Shown here piece by piece: positions 7,947 through 15,634 of a DNA stretch of 32,000 nt. The DNA comes from an uncultured Pelagibacteraceae bacterium (GTDB taxonomy: Bacteria; Pseudomonadota; Alphaproteobacteria; Pelagibacterales; Pelagibacteraceae): positions 1-32,000 of the forward strand of contig CACLTL010000003.1 in NCBI GenBank assembly GCA_902609855.1. The letters are read 5' to 3'. The position numbers and the translations under genes are program-made. Within the stretch, counting starts at the first letter, position 1. Each line of letters opens with the position of its first letter. Below the pieces are notes generated by a model, which searched no databases, was not told the origin of the DNA, and saw only the letters and a list, made by a program, of their open reading frames with translations.

Positions 7947-9134
7947 ATGATAAATAAAGAAGTAAAATTTTGTGTAAAATGTGTAGAATCTAACCAAAGG
8001 TTTCTAGGCTCGGTTACTCATGAAGATAAAAAAGACAGAGTACAAACCAGAACTTCTTTTGACGAAAATCAAGTTTGCTCTGCTTGTTTATATTATGACT
8101 ACAAAAAGACTGTTGACTGGAAAAAAAGAGAGGAAGAATTAATTGAACTGCTAGATAAATACAGAAGAAATGACGGCTACTATGATGTTATAGTTCCTGG
8201 TAGCGGTGGAAAAGACTCAATATTTGTTGCACATACTTTAAAACATAAATACAAAATGAATCCTCTTACATGTACTTGGGCTCCACATATGTACACAGAT
8301 GTTGGTTGGAGAAATTACATACAATGGGTCGACTCTGGTTATGATAATTATTTTCATAAGCCAGATGGGTCAATTCACAGAAAACTTACTAGATTAAGTT
8401 TTAAAAATTTACTCCACCCTTTTCAACCCTTCGCACAAGGTCAAGTCTATTTTCCTTTAAGAATGGCGTTAGAAAAAAAAATTAAATTAGTTGTTTATGG
8501 TGACAGCCAGGCAGAAAGAGGTTCAGGCGGAAATTTGCACTCGTTTAATAATAAATTTTTAAGCCAAGCTCTATACACATATAAAGAAGATAAAGATTTA
8601 TATTATGCTGGATATTCTTTAAAAGAATTAGAAAAATTTAATATTTATAAAAAAGATTTAAATCCTTATTTTCCTCTAAAAGAGAAAGATTTTCAGGAAC
8701 AAGATATTAAAGTTTTACAGCTACCTTATTTTATTAATTACAACCCGCAATCTAATTTTTATTTTGCTAAAGAAAAATCAAATTTTGAAGTAAATCCACA
8801 TGGGAGAAGCGAGGGCACATATACTAAATACTCAAGCCTCGATGACAAAATAGATGGTCTTCATCATTACACTTGGTTCATTAAAACAGGTAGAGGTAGA
8901 GCAACAGAAGATGCCGCTCTTGAGATTAGAAATAATATCATAACTAGAGATGAAGGGGTTGCTTTAGTAAAAAAATATGATGGAGAATTTCCAAAAATTT
9001 TTTTTAAAGAAATATTAGATTATTTAGATATGAATGAAAAAGAATTTAATGAAATAATCGATAAGTTTAGACCAAAACATCTTTGGAGAAAAAACGGATC
9101 AAAATGGGAGCTTAAACAAGCGGTTTGGAAATAA
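7947..9134 (+). CDS. N-acetyl sugar amidotransferase (PseA/WbpG/PtmG-like)
   Basis: A 395-residue ATP-pyrophosphatase-type enzyme. Two Cys pairs at 9/12 and 44/47 (FCVKC and VCSAC) look like a zinc site. The PP-loop GSGGKDS is at 85-91 (VPGSGGKDSIF). Family knowledge: WbpG of Pseudomonas, and PseA and PtmG of Campylobacter, convert an N-acetyl group on a sugar to an acetamidino group, using ammonia from a partner glutaminase. The next two genes encode HisF-like and HisH-like proteins, the expected ammonia-supplying partners, as in the WbpG-HisH-HisF set. The likely product is therefore an acetamidino sugar; whether the acceptor is a nonulosonic acid or a diamino-uronic acid is open. The start is fixed by the conserved Cys motif close to the N-terminus. 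It is the first gene of TU3, 16 bp after palindrome copy 2. Confidence 0.9.
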   Translation: MINKEVKFCVKCVESNQRFLGSVTHEDKKDRVQTRTSFDENQVCSACLYYDYKKTVDWKKREEELIELLDKYRRNDGYYDVIVPGSGGKDSIFVAHTLKHKYKMNPLTCTWAPHMYTDVGWRNYIQWVDSGYDNYFHKPDGSIHRKLTRLSFKNLLHPFQPFAQGQVYFPLRMALEKKIKLVVYGDSQAERGSGGNLHSFNNKFLSQALYTYKEDKDLYYAGYSLKELEKFNIYKKDLNPYFPLKEKDFQEQDIKVLQLPYFINYNPQSNFYFAKEKSNFEVNPHGRSEGTYTKYSSLDDKIDGLHHYTWFIKTGRGRATEDAALEIRNNIITRDEGVALVKKYDGEFPKIFFKEILDYLDMNEKEFNEIIDKFRPKHLWRKNGSKWELKQAVWK

Positions 9135-9137
9135 TAA

Positions 9138-9878
9138 ATGCGAAAAATCCGAACTATCGCAAGATTAGATATTAAAGGGGAGCATTTAATTAAAAGCATA
9201 AACCTTGAAGGGTTAAAAAAAATTGGAGATCCAGGTCAATTTGCAAAAAAATACTATGATAAAAAAATAGATGAATTAATACTTATTGATACAGTAGCTA
9301 CACTATATGGCAGAAATCAGCTTCGAAACATTCTAATTGAAGCATCCAAAGAAATTTTTGTTCCAATTACTATTGGTGGTGGGATAAGAACTCTAGAAGA
9401 TGCAGAAAAATCATTTATGGCTGGTGCAGACAAAGTTTTTATAAATTCTCAAGCTGTAAAAAATCCTAATTTTATAAATAAACTATCGAAGAAATTCGGA
9501 TCTCAAAGTGTTGTTGTAAATATTGAAGTAAAGAAATTTGAAAATAATATATGGGAAGTTTTTATTACTAACGGTAGAGATCGAACAGAAATTGAAGTTA
9601 CTGATTGGATCAAAAAATGCGAGGATCTTGGAGCTGGTGAAATAATGATTACATCCATTGACAAAGAAGGAACCGGAAAAGGTCCAGATCTTGAATTATT
9701 AAATCAAGTACAGAACTGCACTAGTTTACCTTTAATATATAGCGGGGGTGTCGGAAACTTGCAGCATATTAAAAATTTAAGCAGAATTAGTATTGATGGT
9801 TTAGCTCTTTCTCGAGTTCTTCATTATAATTTGTTAGATATTCAGGAAATTAAGAGTGCATTAAATTCTAGTATATGA
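9138..9878 (+). CDS. hisF: HisF-like cyclase paralogue serving the sugar amidotransferase
   Basis: A 246-residue (beta/alpha)8 barrel of the HisF family. It has TIARLDIKGEHLIKSINLEG at the N-terminus with Asp at residue 11, VPITIGGGIRTLEDAE near 75-90, a second phosphate-binding LIYSGGVGNLQHI segment and a C-terminal DGLALSRVLHY. Compared from memory with true imidazole glycerol phosphate synthase, the position equal to the second catalytic Asp (SQAVVVAID-type strand) reads SQSVVVNIE, giving Glu at residue 130. The first motif is also altered (ARLDIKG rather than PCLDVKDG). Together with its place between a sugar amidotransferase and a HisH paralogue, this suggests it passes ammonia to sugar chemistry and does not serve histidine synthesis. 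It begins 3 bp after the preceding stop and overlaps hisH by ATGA. Confidence 0.87.
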   Translation: MRKIRTIARLDIKGEHLIKSINLEGLKKIGDPGQFAKKYYDKKIDELILIDTVATLYGRNQLRNILIEASKEIFVPITIGGGIRTLEDAEKSFMAGADKVFINSQAVKNPNFINKLSKKFGSQSVVVNIEVKKFENNIWEVFITNGRDRTEIEVTDWIKKCEDLGAGEIMITSIDKEGTGKGPDLELLNQVQNCTSLPLIYSGGVGNLQHIKNLSRISIDGLALSRVLHYNLLDIQEIKSALNSSI

Positions 9879-10495
9879 AAAAAATAATTATTGTTGATAC
9901 TGGTAATGCAAATTTTTTAAGCATTAAAAGAGCCGTAGAAAAATATGAGAAAAATGTTTTAATAAGCAATGATAAAGATGAAATAAAGACAGCTTCGAAA
10001 ATTATTTTACCAGGAGTAGGTTCTTTCAAAGATGGGGTAAATTATTTAAAAAAAAAGAATATATTTAAATTTTTAAAAGAAATCTGTAAAGAAAAACCGA
10101 TTATGGGTATTTGTTTAGGAATGCAATTACTATTTGAGGATAGTAGTGAGCACGGATTGTGTGAAGGTTTAAAATTAATTAAAGGAAAAATAAGACCGCT
10201 TCCAGTTCAAAAAGTAAAAAAATACAAAATACCTAATATTGGTTGGTATAATCTTATTCAAAATACAAATTATAACAATAAATTGTTTTTGAATTTAGAT
10301 GAATTTTATTTCATTCACTCTTTTTATGTAACTGAAATACAGGATAAAAATTTAATTGCATATTATAACTTTGGAGAGGAAAAAATACCCGCTATTGTTA
10401 AAAAAGAGAATATAATCGGATTTCAATTTCACCCCGAAAAAAGTAGATCTCCAGGATTAAATCTAATAAATAAATTTTTGAGCGAAAAAATTTAA
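9875..10495 (+). CDS. hisH: HisH-like glutamine amidotransferase
   Basis: A 206-residue class I glutaminase that releases ammonia from glutamine. The nucleophile is Cys80 in MGICLGMQLLFE; the partners His186 and Glu188 are in FHPEKS, so the triad is complete. KIILPGVGSFKDG supplies the oxyanion region, and NIGWYNL and FYFIHSFYV are typical HisH strands. Its start overlaps the HisF-like gene by ATGA, as expected for subunits of one complex. No other histidine genes are present, so the probable client is the N-acetyl sugar amidotransferase at 7947. It is the last gene of TU3; the next gene is convergent and ends only 2 bp away, with no clear hairpin-plus-U terminator. Confidence 0.9.
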   Translation: MKKIIIVDTGNANFLSIKRAVEKYEKNVLISNDKDEIKTASKIILPGVGSFKDGVNYLKKKNIFKFLKEICKEKPIMGICLGMQLLFEDSSEHGLCEGLKLIKGKIRPLPVQKVKKYKIPNIGWYNLIQNTNYNNKLFLNLDEFYFIHSFYVTEIQDKNLIAYYNFGEEKIPAIVKKENIIGFQFHPEKSRSPGLNLINKFLSEKI

Positions 10496-10497
10496 AA

Positions 10498-11625
10498 TTA
10501 ATCTTTTAAAATATTATTTATTGTTTCATTTAATTTTTGATTACGAAAATTAAATGGCATTATGTTTTTTTGATAGTATTTTGAAGTTGTAATCCATTTT
10601 TGCTTTTTCATTTTTTTTAATATTTTTATTTTATTAATAATTTTTTTTTCAGAAAAATAATTTATCCAAAATGTACCATCTTTTTTTAATTTCTTTGGCC
10701 AAGGAAATCTTCTTGAGGAAAAATCATAAAATCGACTATCCCTGACGCAAAAGAATAGTGATTTAGCTCCTCTACCAAGTGCCTCGTATATTAAAGTTGA
10801 GTCTATTCCTATAACAACTTTTGATTTATCTATTATATTATAAGTGTTTCTTTTTCTAGAACGTTTAAGAAAATTAAAGTTTTTTTCAAGATATCTTGAA
10901 AAGAATAATTTTTCTTCATTTGGGAAGTCCACACTGGATCCTAAAACTGTAACCTTTGCTTTATAATTTTTGCAATATTTATTAATTGTATTTAAAAGTT
11001 TAAATTCATTCTTCAAATACTCATAATGAAAAGAATTTTTATTTTTTGCTTTTTCGTCAATAGATTTTCTGTAAGTAGAAATATAAAGGATTTCAATATT
11101 TTTTTTTTTGTTATTTAAATCTACCTCATTTGATCTAAATGATCCGAGGTATTTAATTTTTCCATCTATAATTGAATTGTATTTTTTTCCAACAAATTTA
11201 TTATAAGCGAAAATATAATCACATTTTAATAGTTCCTTTTTTTTTGTATCGACTTTTAAAACATTATCCTCTGGTAATTCAGATCTTCTTGATTGTTGAA
11301 TTGAAATTTTTTTTCCTGAATTATTTTTTAATCGATAAAAATTTAAGTCATGATCTATAAAAGTTATCAAAAGTTTTGGTTCAACATAAGATATAAATTC
11401 TTGCAGATAATCAAAATAGGAGAATCTTAACCTTAAGAAATTTTTGAGTAAAATCGGGAGATAAAATTTCTCATACCTCGAGTCTAGAATAATGAAGTCA
11501 GCTTCTGAAAAATTTTTTGTTATATCTTTAGAATGGGAGTCGTAAACAACAATTTTTTTTTTTGGTGGATAATGAAACAATTTTTCACTAAATAAAAGTC
11601 TTAGTATTTTTCTTATAAGCAACAT
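10498..11625 (-). CDS. Surface carbohydrate biosynthesis protein (LA_1612-like), possible GT-B glycosyltransferase
   Basis: A 375-residue protein resembling a family named from Leptospira surface-polysaccharide loci. The recognisable parts are FSYFDYLQEFISYVEPKL, then LLITFIDHDLNFYRL, then KISIQQSRRSELPED in the N-terminal half. In the C-terminal half are ILYISTYRKSID and KSKVVIGIDSTLIYEALGRG followed by KSLFFCVRD. The 'D-S-T-L-x-Y-E-A-L-G-x-G' stretch is like the donor-binding region of GT-B enzymes. The biochemical role is not established to my knowledge; glycosyl transfer is inference. It follows the methyltransferase-like gene with a TAATG overlap, so the two are translated together. Confidence 0.7.
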   Translation of the reverse strand: MLLIRKILRLLFSEKLFHYPPKKKIVVYDSHSKDITKNFSEADFIILDSRYEKFYLPILLKNFLRLRFSYFDYLQEFISYVEPKLLITFIDHDLNFYRLKNNSGKKISIQQSRRSELPEDNVLKVDTKKKELLKCDYIFAYNKFVGKKYNSIIDGKIKYLGSFRSNEVDLNNKKKNIEILYISTYRKSIDEKAKNKNSFHYEYLKNEFKLLNTINKYCKNYKAKVTVLGSSVDFPNEEKLFFSRYLEKNFNFLKRSRKRNTYNIIDKSKVVIGIDSTLIYEALGRGAKSLFFCVRDSRFYDFSSRRFPWPKKLKKDGTFWINYFSEKKIINKIKILKKMKKQKWITTSKYYQKNIMPFNFRNQKLNETINNILKD

Positions 11626-12404
11626 TAAAAAGCTTTTTTATAAAAATTTATTTGCTGTGAATTTAATTCACCCAAAGCTTGATCTTTTAATTCAAAAATA
11701 TGTTGGTCATATTTTGTTTTGAATTCATACTTCCACTTTCGTTTGAAATTGTATTTTAAAAACTGCGCATTAGCACCCCTTCCATCAACTACAATAATTG
11801 TGCCAGGTGTTAGAAAAAATTCTATTTTAAGTAGATCGCAATTCATTGGCATCATATCTTTTCTAGCAATTGTAATATTATTTTTTTTTTTAAAAATATT
11901 AAACTGATCGGGACCATCGAGATAAATAAAGTCTGGATTAACCTTTGGCAAACTAACATATTCATTGCAAATTATGTCATTAAAAGTTGTCATTACATTT
12001 TTTGAGTAAAAAAAATTTACCTGACTATTTTTACTAAAATAATTTTTAATTCTATTTTTTGAAATATTTAAATATTTTTTTTCATTTTCTATTGCAAAAT
12101 GCTGGAACGCATAAGGAAATCTTAATTTTTTATTTTTAACTATTTTAGAATATTTTTTTTTATTAATTTGAAGTGCGTGATTTATTACAACAGAAGACCA
12201 ACCAGATCCAAATTCTAGAGAACATAGTCTTTTATTTAAAATAATAAATCTATGTAGTCTGTATAAATCTTTTAAATCAGGTGGATAGATTTTGTTTAAG
12301 TTACCATTAATTGATTTTTCATACTCATTAACTATTGATTTAAGGCCAGATTTTGCAAAATATTTTTTAATTTGTGCTAATGTCAAATGTTTCGGATGTT
12401 GCAT
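11625..12404 (-). CDS. SAM-dependent methyltransferase-like protein
   Basis: A 259-residue protein with class I methyltransferase features. The motif SLEFGSGWSSVV (about residues 62-73) is a glycine-rich SAM loop, HFAIENEKKYLNI holds the acidic end of strand 2, and NPDFIYLDGPDQF (about 156-168) and TIIVVDGRGANAQFL follow as later strands. The YLDGPD/VVDGRG pair resembles the Methyltransf_24-like proteins seen in glycan loci. The substrate is not visible; O-methylation of a sugar is the plausible role. It is the first gene of TU4, 33 bp from palindrome copy 3, and shares a TAATG overlap with the next gene. Confidence 0.65.
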   Translation of the reverse strand: MQHPKHLTLAQIKKYFAKSGLKSIVNEYEKSINGNLNKIYPPDLKDLYRLHRFIILNKRLCSLEFGSGWSSVVINHALQINKKKYSKIVKNKKLRFPYAFQHFAIENEKKYLNISKNRIKNYFSKNSQVNFFYSKNVMTTFNDIICNEYVSLPKVNPDFIYLDGPDQFNIFKKKNNITIARKDMMPMNCDLLKIEFFLTPGTIIVVDGRGANAQFLKYNFKRKWKYEFKTKYDQHIFELKDQALGELNSQQINFYKKAF

Positions 12405-12437
12405 AATAAATTTGTAATTGTTAAAAAAATTTAATAG

Positions 12438-12454
12438 TGTTCAATTATTGAACA
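12438..12454. promoter_or_regulatory. Palindromic operator, copy 3 (divergent gap 12405-12464)
   Basis: TGTTCAATTATTGAACA: a perfect 17-bp palindrome apart from its central base. It ends only 10 bp before the ATG of the CMP-sugar synthetase gene and lies 33 bp from the divergent methyltransferase-like gene. A -10-like TTTAAT (12430-12435) lies just to its left on the plus strand. Such closeness implies a leader of about 20 nt if transcription starts in the palindrome. Confidence 0.75.
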
Positions 12455-12464
12455 TAAATGTTAT

Positions 12465-13208
12465 ATGAAAAATAGCAAGTTTAAAATTTGGGCAGTCGTA
12501 CCAGCAAGATCTGGTTCAAAATCCGTTAAAAATAAAAATATTAAACATTTGGATGGATTGCCTTTGATTGCACACACCATAAACTCTGCAAAATTTTCTA
12601 ATTGTTTTGAAAAAATACTTCTTCTCACCGACTCTACGAAATATGCAAAAATTGGAAAAAAATTTGGAGCAGAAATTCCATTTATAAGACCCAAAAAAAT
12701 TTCACAAGATAAATCAACAGATAATGATTTGTACTCTTATTTTGTTAATTATTTTATTAAAAATAAGATTAATTTACCAGATTATATCGCTCATCTAAGT
12801 CCTACTGTGCCCTTGAGATTAAATAGAGTAATTGAAAAAGGCATAAATTACTTTTTTAAAAATAGGAAAAAAAATTCTACAATGAGATCAGTGTCTGAGA
12901 TGTCACAACCCTCTTACAAAACAATGAGAATAATTGATAATAAATTATGTTCAATAATTAAAAGAGATTTTGATCATAACAAACTTAATAGACCAAGACA
13001 GAGTTACACTAAAACTTATATTCCTAATGGGCTAATTGATGTTCTTAACACACAGTTATTAATCAAAACTAAAAAAACTCATGGTAAATCTGTAATGCCT
13101 TATATTACAAATCAAATTTTCTTTGATATCGATACTAAATCAGATTTTGATTTAGCTAAAATCATGATTAAAAAAATTAAATATAAAAGTGGAAAATATA
13201 ATAAATAA
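12465..13208 (+). CDS. CMP-nonulosonate (acylneuraminate) cytidylyltransferase
   Basis: A 247-residue NeuA/LegF-type enzyme. It activates a nonulosonic acid with CTP, releasing pyrophosphate. The CTP-binding motif VVPARSGSKSVKNKN is at residues 11-25, LTDSTKYAKIGKKFG follows, LSPTVPLR corresponds to the usual LQPTSPLR, and FFDIDTKSDFDLA near the C-terminus carries the metal-binding Asp pair. Full length, unlike the shorter relative at 2877-3458. With neuB and neuC in TU6 the three core enzymes of a sialic-acid-like pathway are all present. Whether the sugar is neuraminic, legionaminic or another form cannot be read directly; the context favours a legionaminic-type sugar. It is the first gene of TU5 and its stop lies 20 nt inside the AMP-ligase gene. 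Confidence 0.88.
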   Translation: MKNSKFKIWAVVPARSGSKSVKNKNIKHLDGLPLIAHTINSAKFSNCFEKILLLTDSTKYAKIGKKFGAEIPFIRPKKISQDKSTDNDLYSYFVNYFIKNKINLPDYIAHLSPTVPLRLNRVIEKGINYFFKNRKKNSTMRSVSEMSQPSYKTMRIIDNKLCSIIKRDFDHNKLNRPRQSYTKTYIPNGLIDVLNTQLLIKTKKTHGKSVMPYITNQIFFDIDTKSDFDLAKIMIKKIKYKSGKYNK

Positions 13209-14577
13209 AAATATAAAGAGATTTTCAAATAATGTTTTTTTGATTACTGAAAATAAAAAAATAAAATATAAATATTTGTTGTCTAGGGCTGAGGAAAAAT
13301 TGAACTTTATTAGTAGAGGAGATTTAATATTAATTACAGCAAATAACACTTTGGGTTTTTTTGAAATATATTTCTTTGCCTTAAATCGAAATGTCCCAAT
13401 TATTTTGATTGATGAAAATACAAATTCGAATAATGTAAATGAAATAATTAATTTGTATAAACCAAATTATGTTTTTTTGTCTGTCGATAATTTAAAGATA
13501 CTTCCAAAATATGAAAGGATTAATTACTATAATTTTTGTCTAATAAAAGTCTCAAAAATTAAAAATACTATAAATAAAGATCTAGCTATTCTTTTATCAA
13601 CTTCAGGAAGTACAGGCTCTTCAAAGTTTGTAAAATTAAGTTATGAAAATATTTTTGATAATGCTCTAAATATTTCTAAATACCTTAAAATCGATCATAC
13701 TCATACAACAATAACAACTATGCCGCCAAGTTATAGTTATGGATTATCAATTATTAATTCTCATTTTGTTAAAGGATCAAAGATAGTTATCAATAAGCTA
13801 AGTTTTTTTGAAAAAAAATTTTGGGAAAAATTAAATTATAATAAAGTAACAAGTTTTGGCGGAGTACCACTTCAATATGAAATCTTAAAAAAACTAAAAT
13901 TTGATAAGATGAATTTTAGATATTTAAAATATTTAACACAAGCCGGTGGTTCGTTGAAACTTGAAGAAATTAATTTTTTTTTAGAAACATGTGAAAAAAA
14001 AAAAATAGAATTTATTCAAATGTATGGTCAAACAGAAGCTTCACCGAGGATAAGCTACTTGCCTTTTTCTAAAGCAAAAAAAAAAGTAGGTAGTATCGGT
14101 AAAGTAATCCCAGGGGGGAAAATGACGATTAAAAAAAAAGAAAATCAAAAAATTGGTGAAATTATTTATTCTGGTAAGAATGTTTTCATGGGTTACAGTT
14201 TGAGTAAAAATGACTTAAATAAAAAATCTCATAAAAAAAAGATATTGGAAACTGGAGATTTTGCCTGGAAGGATAAACAAGGATATTATTTTTTGGTTGG
14301 TAGAAAAGATAACTTTCTAAAAGTAGCTGGTTATAGAATTAATTCGAATGAAATTAAAAATTTCTTATCAAAACGGAAAATTTTTTCTGAGATAGTCGAA
14401 AAAAAAGGGAAAATTGTTATTTTCACAACGTCTAATAAAAATCAAAATCAGATTATAAGCCTTCTTTTTTCTGAGTTTAAATTAAATAAAAATTTTTTCA
14501 AAATAGTGAAGATAATAAAATTTCCAAGAAATTCTCGAGGAAAGGTGAATTTAACCAGACTAATTAATTATGGATAA
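13189..14577 (+). CDS. AMP-forming acyl ligase (ANL superfamily)
   Basis: A 462-residue adenylate-forming enzyme that would activate a carboxylic acid with ATP and pass it to CoA or an acyl carrier protein. Signature motifs appear in order: the Ser/Thr/Gly-rich loop STSGSTGSSKFVKLS (136-150), QMYGQTEASPR (277-287), the ATP-ribose Asp in ETGDFAW (354-360), the hinge region GRKDNFLKVAGYRIN (371-385) and the catalytic Lys in RGKVNLTRL (Lys452). All key residues are present, so it should be active. The length is a little short for this superfamily. It is followed by LuxE-like and LuxC-like genes. The ACP at 23764 in TU7 is a possible acceptor; this is inference. The start overlaps the preceding gene by 20 nt. 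Confidence 0.88.
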   Translation: MENIINKNIKRFSNNVFLITENKKIKYKYLLSRAEEKLNFISRGDLILITANNTLGFFEIYFFALNRNVPIILIDENTNSNNVNEIINLYKPNYVFLSVDNLKILPKYERINYYNFCLIKVSKIKNTINKDLAILLSTSGSTGSSKFVKLSYENIFDNALNISKYLKIDHTHTTITTMPPSYSYGLSIINSHFVKGSKIVINKLSFFEKKFWEKLNYNKVTSFGGVPLQYEILKKLKFDKMNFRYLKYLTQAGGSLKLEEINFFLETCEKKKIEFIQMYGQTEASPRISYLPFSKAKKKVGSIGKVIPGGKMTIKKKENQKIGEIIYSGKNVFMGYSLSKNDLNKKSHKKKILETGDFAWKDKQGYYFLVGRKDNFLKVAGYRINSNEIKNFLSKRKIFSEIVEKKGKIVIFTTSNKNQNQIISLLFSEFKLNKNFFKIVKIIKFPRNSRGKVNLTRLINYG

Positions 14578-15634
14578 AATTGAAAATTTTTTAAATAGAA
14601 ATGACGTTTTTGAGACTCAAAATTTTGAGCATAAGAAAAATTTTTTTAACATGATAAAATCCTTAACAGATTTTCACAAAAAAAATTGCCAAAAGTATAA
14701 AAATTTTATTCGATTAACTTTTTCTTCAGATCTGATTAGAAAAATAGAAGACCTGCCTTTTTTACCTGTCCAGATTTTTAAAACTAACGATTTAAAGAGT
14801 TTTACAGATAAAGATACATTTAAAAAGATTTCATCATCCGGAACATCAAGTACAAGCAGATCTAAAATTTACTTAGATAAAAATAACGCACAAAATCAAG
14901 TAAAAGCTTTAAATAAAATATTATCAAAAAAGTTTGGGGGAACTAGACATCCAATGTTAATTATTGATAAGGATCTATCTAAAATTAGTAGAAAGGAATT
15001 CTCTGCGAGTATAGCTGCAGTACATGGTTTTTCATTAATAGCTAGTAAAAAATATTATCTTTTAGATAAAAATAATAAAATTAATTACAAAATATTAGAT
15101 GAGTTTTTAACAAGGTACTCGTCTGAAAAATTTTTTATTTTCGGATTTACCTCTTTTATATTTAATTATTTTCTCAATAATTTAGACTCGTCTAAATATA
15201 AATTTAAAAATGCAGTACTAATTCATGGTGGAGGTTGGAAAAAACTAGAGGAACAAAAAATTTCAAACGAAAAGTTTAAAAATCTGCTTAAAAAAAATTT
15301 TCAAATCGACAATGTAGTAAATTATTACGGTTTAGTTGAACAAACAGGTTCAATTTTCTTTGAGTGTAAATATGGTTATTTTGTTAACACTATATTTTCA
15401 GATGTTATTATTAGAGATAAAAATTTTAAAATTCTTCCGCCAGGTAAAAAAGGTTTAATACAATTAATTTCAATTTTACCATCGAGCTATCCTGGTCATA
15501 ATATAATTACTGAAGATATTGGTTCAATAATAGATCCAAATTTTAAGTGTGGATGTGGTTTAAATGGAAAGCATTTTTTAGTCTATGGTAGAGCAAAAGA
15601 AGCTGAAGTACGAGGATGTAGTGATACAAAATAA
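14570..15634 (+). CDS. LuxE-like acyl-protein synthetase
   Basis: A 354-residue member of the LuxE family, which activates an acyl group as acyl-AMP and holds it on a cysteine. Visible motifs are KISSSGTSSTSRSK (about 105-118), the AMP-site ALIHGGGWKKLE-like segment (here VLIHGGGWKKLEEQ), NYYGLVEQTGSIFFEC and a C-terminal AKEAEVRGCSDT in which Cys350 is the probable acyl-accepting residue. Family knowledge: in luminous bacteria LuxE works with LuxC to reduce fatty acids to aldehydes. There is no luxA or luxB here, so the pair is more likely to make or tailor an acyl or aldehyde unit for the glycan. It overlaps the ligase gene by 8 nt and the LuxC-like gene by up to 50 nt. Confidence 0.88.
   Translation: MDKIENFLNRNDVFETQNFEHKKNFFNMIKSLTDFHKKNCQKYKNFIRLTFSSDLIRKIEDLPFLPVQIFKTNDLKSFTDKDTFKKISSSGTSSTSRSKIYLDKNNAQNQVKALNKILSKKFGGTRHPMLIIDKDLSKISRKEFSASIAAVHGFSLIASKKYYLLDKNNKINYKILDEFLTRYSSEKFFIFGFTSFIFNYFLNNLDSSKYKFKNAVLIHGGGWKKLEEQKISNEKFKNLLKKNFQIDNVVNYYGLVEQTGSIFFECKYGYFVNTIFSDVIIRDKNFKILPPGKKGLIQLISILPSSYPGHNIITEDIGSIIDPNFKCGCGLNGKHFLVYGRAKEAEVRGCSDTK

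Noticed and set aside
9138-10495. HisF/HisH pair as part of histidine biosynthesis
   Set aside because: No other histidine genes are nearby, the pair follows a sugar amidotransferase, and the HisF-like motifs are altered.
10491-10510. Hairpin at the convergent end of hisH and the 10498-11625 gene
   Set aside because: Only a 7-bp A/T stem; expected by chance in this base composition.
12461-12694. Minus-strand reading frame of about 77 codons opposite the CMP-synthetase gene
   Set aside because: It lies opposite a clear conserved gene, covers the palindrome side, and shows no recognisable protein pattern.
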